A DNA stretch of 64,000 bases from Emergencia timonensis (lineage in GTDB: Bacteria; Bacillota; Clostridia; Peptostreptococcales; Anaerovoracaceae). Every line of letters starts with the position of its first letter. Position 1 is the first letter of the stretch. The translations under genes and the position numbers were made by a program. The notes under the pieces were generated by a model. That model saw only the letters and a list, made by a program, of their open reading frames with translations. It did no database searches and was not told where the DNA came from. The stretch is taken from assembly GCF_900086585.1 (NCBI RefSeq), contig NZ_FLKM01000008.1:1437652-1501651 (forward strand). The letters run 5' to 3'. Of the stretch, positions 60,096 to 64,000 are shown piece after piece.

Positions 60096-61463
60096 TTAGA
60101 TTCCCAGCCTCTGGCACTTCTTGACCAGAGTGGAGTGGTCCACCCCCAGCGCCTTTGCAGCTTTTCTCTTGGAGCCGCAGCGTTCCAGGGCGCTTTCTAT
60201 CATCTGTCGCTCCAGAGACTCTGTGGCGGCTTTAAGCGTGCCATGACGAGAATTTGTCGATTGTACTTTCGCAGCGGGGAGGCCGAGAACTCTGGCAACT
60301 ACATCGCCGTCAATCACGCCGGTGAAATTTATCACCACCATTCTTTCGATTACATTCTTTAACTCTCTTATATTGCCTGGCCAGGAATATTCCATCATCA
60401 TAGCCATAGCCAGACGGGTCATGATGAGATTCTTGTTATACCTGGTATTGTACTTCTTTAAAAAGGTTTCCACCAACGGCTCGATATCTGCCTGCCGCTC
60501 CTTGAGCGGTTTCAAATCGATGGGTACTACGTTGAGCCTGTAATATAGATCTTCTCGGAAAGTGCCTCGTTCGATCCCGACTTTCAGATTTTTGTTGGTG
60601 GAGGCGATCAGCCTGATGTCTAAAGGAATGGGGTCTTTACCGCCGACGCGGGTAACCTCTCGGCTTTGCAGTACGCGCAGCAGTTTTACCTGTAAGTCCA
60701 TAGGCATATCGCCCACCTCGTCCAGCAAAACGACGCCGCCGCTGGCAATTTCAAAGAGACCTGCTTTGCCGCCTTTGCGCGCCCCAGTGAAAGAACCTTC
60801 CTCGTAACCGAAAAGTTCAGATTCCAGCAGGTTCGCAGGGATTGCAGAGCAGTTCAGCTTGATAAATGGCTTTCCATTCCGTTCACTTGCCATGTAGATG
60901 GCGTCAGCGATGATTTCCTTGCCAGTGCCGCTCTCCCCAGTGATGAGAACCGTGACGTCCGTTTTGGCGACAGAACGAGCGACGGCAAAGGCCTCCTGCA
61001 TACAGGCGCTTTCCATGACCACGTCGATGTCGTAAATCTGGCGATCGCGAAGATATGCAAGCTCAGCGGCGCCCTGTGTATTCTCTTTCCGCAGTTCTGC
61101 CAAATGATCCTTCAGCTCCTCCAGCCTGGCGACGTCTTTTTCCGTAGCAACTGCGTATTGAATCTCTCCGTTTTCATCAAAGATGGGAATGCCGGTGATG
61201 TGGACCTTCGTATTCGTTCGTTTTAGCGTTCCGACCTTTTCGCAGCGTCTGCCGCTCTTTAATACGTCTGGCAGGACGCCGCCGGTGTAGACTTGCTTCG
61301 TCTGGTCAGGGTTGAACACATTCATTCCCATAAGCTCTTCTCTTCTCAAATTGCCCAATTTCAGATAGGCATCGTTAACGTAAATGGTGTTTCCTTCCGC
61401 ATCAGTAACGTAAATGGCATCGATTAAATTGTCACAAATCTTTTTAAAATCTATTTCTTTCAT
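60096..61463 (-). CDS. Sigma-54-dependent transcriptional activator with PAS domain
   Basis: A 455-residue enhancer-binding protein. The PAS domain is at about 10-115 (DAIYVTDAEGNTIYVND). The AAA+ domain is at about 145-380: Walker A GESGTGKE, the sigma-54 contact loop GSFTGARKGG (GSFTGA in place of the usual ESFTGA or GAFTGA), and Walker B GGVVLLDEVGDMP. The C-terminal Fis-type HTH is KRKAAKALGVDHSTLVKK. GAAGGGAGC precedes the ATG. It diverges from a sigma-54-promoted operon that it most likely activates; the PAS domain probably senses the substrate. Confidence 0.95.
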   Translation of the reverse strand: MKEIDFKKICDNLIDAIYVTDAEGNTIYVNDAYLKLGNLRREELMGMNVFNPDQTKQVYTGGVLPDVLKSGRRCEKVGTLKRTNTKVHITGIPIFDENGEIQYAVATEKDVARLEELKDHLAELRKENTQGAAELAYLRDRQIYDIDVVMESACMQEAFAVARSVAKTDVTVLITGESGTGKEIIADAIYMASERNGKPFIKLNCSAIPANLLESELFGYEEGSFTGARKGGKAGLFEIASGGVVLLDEVGDMPMDLQVKLLRVLQSREVTRVGGKDPIPLDIRLIASTNKNLKVGIERGTFREDLYYRLNVVPIDLKPLKERQADIEPLVETFLKKYNTRYNKNLIMTRLAMAMMMEYSWPGNIRELKNVIERMVVINFTGVIDGDVVARVLGLPAAKVQSTNSRHGTLKAATESLERQMIESALERCGSKRKAAKALGVDHSTLVKKCQRLGI

Positions 61464-61600
61464 ATAGAATGCTCCCTTCTAGTGAGACAGATGGCTGCCT
61501 TCTTTCTATCAAAACAGAGACAATGATTGCACCGAAAGGCTTTCGTGTTGTCTCAGTCTGCGTTATGCATCTGTTTCTAATTCCTCCATAAAACCCTCTG

Positions 61601-61658
61601 TTTCATCAAAACGGTGAAATAATTCAACATTCTTATTATAATGGTGCCATATTTCACC
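61601..61658 (+). promoter_or_regulatory. Probable upstream activating sites for the sigma-54 activator
   Basis: TTTCATCAAAACGGTGAAA (61601-61619) is an imperfect palindrome. GGTGAAAT within it is repeated in inverse as ATTTCACC at 61651-61658, and GGTG-N8-CACC lies at 61643-61658. These sites are about 125-180 bp upstream of the -24 box, the usual place for enhancer sites. Confidence 0.6.
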
Positions 61659-61781
61659 GCAAAAAGCAACCTAAATCATAAAAGGCATCTGCAAGAACGT
61701 AGAAAGCCAATCTCTTCAACTTTTCTTTTCCTTGCAATTCAGCCATCCTTCCCACAGTTACCAGGGAGTTATCTGAAAATT

Positions 61782-61796
61782 TGGCACAGCCCTTGC
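61782..61796 (+). promoter_or_regulatory. Sigma-54 promoter (-24/-12)
   Basis: TGGCAC-AGCCC-TTGC with the GG and GC pairs exactly ten bases apart matches the consensus TGGCAC-N5-TTGC. Transcription should start near 61808, 66 bp before the BKACE start codon. Confidence 0.92.
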
Positions 61797-61873
61797 TTTA
61801 TACAGAGGTGTCGAAAGACAGACAGAGAAAATGCAGATTATAATATATATGAACAATAATGGAGGGAAATAAA

Positions 61874-62716
61874 ATGGCAAAGAAAAAGACAATTATTACG
61901 GCAGCCGTGACAGGCGCATGGCCGAAGAAGGAGAACAATCCAAACGTACCGATGACACCGGCAGAAATTGCAGACGACGTTTACGCATGCTGGCAGGCAG
62001 GGGCTGCCGTTGCACATCTTCATATGAGAGACGATGAAGGAAACGGCACCATGGATCACAACAAGTTCCGTGAAACCGTTGAGCTGTTACATAGCAAGTA
62101 TCCTGACTGCGATATCATTTTAAATCTGACTACATCAGGAGATCTCAATGCCACTGACGAGACGAGAGTGGAACACGTAAAAGAATTGAAACCAGAGATG
62201 GCTTCTTTTGACTGCGGTTCCATGAACTGGATGCACAGCGGTCTGTTCATCAACTCTCCAAAATTCTTGACTGACTGCGGACTTCTGTTCCAGGAGACAA
62301 ACACCAAACCGGAAATCGAGGCTTTTGATCCTGGCATGATCGCTAATGCCGCATATTATCTGAAAAAAGGCGTTCTTAGAGCACCCCTTCACTTTCAGTT
62401 CTGCATGGGATGTGCCAACGGAATTCCAGGTTCCACAAAGAATCTTGTATTTATGAAAGAAACTATGGATCAGCTTTGTCCAGGTTCCACGTGGTCCTGC
62501 TTTGGTGTAGGACACAGCGCTATGGAGATGCTCTACGCAGCGGTTGCTATGGGCGGAAATGTACGCGTGGGTATGGAAGACAACGTCATGTATTCCAAGG
62601 GCGTGCTGGCTGAAAGCAACGCGCAGTTCGTCGAAAGAGCAAAGAGAGTGATCGAAGAGTACGGCAATGAGGTAGCGACGCCTGATGAGGCACGCGAAAT
62701 CCTCGGTCTCAAATAG
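61874..62716 (+). CDS. BKACE family protein (3-keto-5-aminohexanoate cleavage enzyme-like)
   Basis: A 280-residue zinc-dependent TIM-barrel enzyme that condenses a beta-keto acid with acetyl-CoA and releases acetoacetate and a new CoA ester. The opening IITAAVTGAWPKKENNP, then AVAHLHMRDDEG with the zinc histidines, and GHSAMEMLYAAVAMGGNVRVGMEDN are family motifs. Known substrates include 3-keto-5-aminohexanoate (lysine fermentation) and dehydrocarnitine. I choose the ATG at 61874, seven bases after GGAGGG. Expression should be sigma-54-dependent. The 3-hydroxyacyl dehydrogenase downstream may make its keto substrate. Confidence 0.93.
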   Translation: MAKKKTIITAAVTGAWPKKENNPNVPMTPAEIADDVYACWQAGAAVAHLHMRDDEGNGTMDHNKFRETVELLHSKYPDCDIILNLTTSGDLNATDETRVEHVKELKPEMASFDCGSMNWMHSGLFINSPKFLTDCGLLFQETNTKPEIEAFDPGMIANAAYYLKKGVLRAPLHFQFCMGCANGIPGSTKNLVFMKETMDQLCPGSTWSCFGVGHSAMEMLYAAVAMGGNVRVGMEDNVMYSKGVLAESNAQFVERAKRVIEEYGNEVATPDEAREILGLK

Positions 62717-62756
62717 TACCTAAAATTGCTCATGGCTGTGTTAGCTTCGGACTGCC

Positions 62757-62844
62757 CGTATCTTTGATACGGCATGCAGGTCTCATGCAAGAAACGCCCA
62801 AATCTTGATTTGGTGAGTTTTACTGCCACGTACTTCAAGTACGT
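62757..62844. repeat. Cluster of four hairpins inside the operon
   Basis: CGTATC/GATACG (62757-62771), GCATG/CATGC (62773-62788), CCAAATC/GATTTGG (62798-62813) and ACGTACTT/AAGTACGT (62828-62844) follow one another in the 232-bp gap between the BKACE and dehydrogenase genes. There is no T-run, so it is not an ordinary terminator; it may set mRNA stability or be an inserted repeat. Confidence 0.6.
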
Positions 62845-62948
62845 TCCGGGACTCGCATCCTCGCTGCCTTGCCCTGAACAATTTATATGCACTATTTGTA
62901 AATCGCGTCTTAAATTACCTATATTCATATAGAAAAGGAGTCGATATA

Positions 62949-63896
62949 ATGATTAACAATATAGCTGTACTGGGCGCAGGTACCATGGGCCACGGCATTG
63001 CGGAATTTTTCGCCATGAACGGCTATCCAGTGAACCTGTATGAACCATACGAACCCATGAGACTTTCTTGTCTGGACACAATCAAAGGAGAACTGGAATT
63101 CCTCGCGGAGAATGAGCTGATCAAAGCAGAAGAAGTCCAGGAGAGCCTGGACAGAATTACTTTGTTTGCAGACTTGGCGCCTGCTGTCAAAGATGTCGAT
63201 TATGTCATCGAAGCTACCCGTGAAGATTTGACGTTGAAACAGGATCTCTTCGCTGATTTAGAAAAATATACGAAGCCGGAGACCATTTTGGCGAGCAATA
63301 CGTCCTCCCTTGCCCTGAACAAGATGATTGAGAAGGTCAGCGACGAGAAGAAGGGCAAATGCATGGTATGCCACTGGTATAACCCGGCACACCTGATGCC
63401 TTTGGTAGAACTGTCCTTCTTCGGCAATATGGACGAAGAGACATTCAAGGAAGTAGAAGAACTTTACGATAGAGCCGGAAAACAGACCTGTCGCGTGCTG
63501 AAAGACGTACCGGGATTGGTTGCTAATAGAATTCAGCAGGGCGTCGCCCGTGAGGCGTTTTCCCTGATCGAGCAGGGCATTGCATCGCCGAAGGACATCG
63601 ACAAGGCCCTCAAATTCGGCCCGGCCTTCCGCTACGCGACGACCGGACAGTTGGAAGTAGCAGACATGGGCGGCCTGGACATCTGGTGTACGGTGGGCGA
63701 CAACCTTCTCGCCGATATGGACAACAGAAAGGAAGCCAATCCTGTTCTCAGAGCCAAAGTTGAAGAGGGCAAACTGGGCATGAAGAATGGAGCAGGATTC
63801 TTCGAATATCCAGCAGACAAAGTACAGGAGATTAAAAATGCTTTCAATAAGAAGCTGATTATTCAGCTGAAGGCATCGAAAAATTACATTGAATAA
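62949..63896 (+). CDS. 3-hydroxyacyl-CoA dehydrogenase family protein
   Basis: A 315-residue NAD-dependent dehydrogenase. The Rossmann motif is IAVLGAGTMGHGIAEFFA. The catalytic histidine is in CHWYNPAHLMPLVEL (the family form is HFFNPxxxMxLVE). The C-terminal helical domain starts near residue 185 with VPGLVANRIQQ. The WYNPAH variant and the position after a BKACE gene suggest a substrate other than plain 3-hydroxybutyryl-CoA, for example a 3-hydroxy acid such as carnitine, whose oxidation would give the BKACE substrate. AAAAGGAG precedes the ATG. Confidence 0.88.
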   Translation: MINNIAVLGAGTMGHGIAEFFAMNGYPVNLYEPYEPMRLSCLDTIKGELEFLAENELIKAEEVQESLDRITLFADLAPAVKDVDYVIEATREDLTLKQDLFADLEKYTKPETILASNTSSLALNKMIEKVSDEKKGKCMVCHWYNPAHLMPLVELSFFGNMDEETFKEVEELYDRAGKQTCRVLKDVPGLVANRIQQGVAREAFSLIEQGIASPKDIDKALKFGPAFRYATTGQLEVADMGGLDIWCTVGDNLLADMDNRKEANPVLRAKVEEGKLGMKNGAGFFEYPADKVQEIKNAFNKKLIIQLKASKNYIE

Positions 63897-64000
63897 CGAA
63901 ATTAAATATCAACTTGGTGATACTGTGCCTCAGAGAGAAAATTTTCTTCTTGCGCTGCAGCATGTGATTTTCTTTGTGGCCTCGGCGGTGGTAATGCCTG
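63889..64000 (+). CDS. Start of a nucleobase:cation symporter-2 type permease (partial)
   Basis: The frame runs off the window. From the TTG at 63889 it reads NNEIKYQLGDTVPQ, then ENFLLALQHVIFFVASAVVMP, which is the opening of the uracil/xanthine permease (NCS2) family: YQL near the start and LQH leading helix 1. The start is not certain; the TTG overlaps the end of the dehydrogenase gene by 8 bp and has only a weak site. It is probably the third gene of the sigma-54 operon, hence a candidate importer. Confidence 0.6.
   Translation, partial: MNNEIKYQLGDTVPQRENFLLALQHVIFFVASAVVMP

Noticed and set aside
59915-60124. A 69-codon frame after the CPBP gene
   Set aside because: No ribosome site and no recognisable domain; it runs into the convergent activator gene. 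The 230-bp gap holds nothing else I can support.

Overview
The window is a stretch of chromosome from a low-to-mid GC Gram-positive anaerobe of the class Clostridia. The evidence is Gram-positive style ribosome sites (GGAGG-like) before nearly every gene, a minimal SUF-type Fe-S pair, a BKACE (3-keto-5-aminohexanoate cleavage) gene under a sigma-54 activator, AbgT plus M20, YkuD L,D-transpeptidase and DUF6179/DUF6323 genes. It looks like the amino-acid- and betaine-fermenting lineages near Anaerovoracaceae (Family XIII), but that placement is inference. No rRNA, tRNA, prophage or complete insertion sequence was seen.

Layout. 1-4059: end of a BceA/CprA-like ABC ATPase and two tandem FtsX-type permeases (peptide-antibiotic sensing or resistance). 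4142-9922: amidohydrolase, SWIM/SNF2 helicase, ATC-hydrolase-like protein, DUF1805 protein. 9391-11767: hairpin-rich repeats around an MFS gene. 11867-14248: hybrid histidine kinase. 14380-15241: decayed DUF3990/DUF3791 genes. 15309-25736: a complete type I-C CRISPR-Cas locus (cas3-cas5-cas8c-cas7-cas4-cas1-cas2, internal cas11c, leader, and 31 full repeats plus one truncated repeat). 26285-30911: a repetitive small protein, an MFS transporter, a SufC/SufB-like pair and mutY. 30973-36514: L,D-transpeptidase, structured repeats, lipoprotein, AbgT transporter with M20 amidohydrolase. 37317-46228: MarR-MATE and TetR-MFS efflux units with clear operators, a second MATE, a phosphoribosyltransferase, proC, yjdF with its leader RNA, and a methyltransferase. 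46459-50860: DUF6179/DUF6323 pair, ribonuclease Z, GDSL hydrolase, NUDIX and LOG proteins. 51031-59863: two XRE regulators, a sigma factor, a 1436-residue PAS kinase, GAPDH and a CPBP protease. 60096-64000: a sigma-54 activator diverging from a sigma-54-promoted BKACE / 3-hydroxyacyl-CoA dehydrogenase / permease operon.

The most interesting element lies between the decayed DUF3990 gene and cas3. A minus-strand RNA gene (15484 to 15404) has its own promoter and terminator. It begins with a degenerate CRISPR repeat that keeps a 7-bp stem and the 3' TGGATTGAAA handle although the stem bases differ. Its spacer-like part matches a site at 15313 that is preceded by a TTC PAM and ends a few bases before the -35 box of a strong promoter (TTGACA-17-TATGAT) facing cas3. 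Ten of the first 11 seed positions match and the one mismatch is at position 6, the base that type I effectors flip out. This is the design expected of a crRNA-like autoregulator (CreR type), or of a CreTA-type RNA toxin-antitoxin guarding Cascade.

Two families of intergenic structured repeats are also notable. One keeps its two stems through compensatory changes across copies and carries an internal 88-bp palindromic insertion in one copy.
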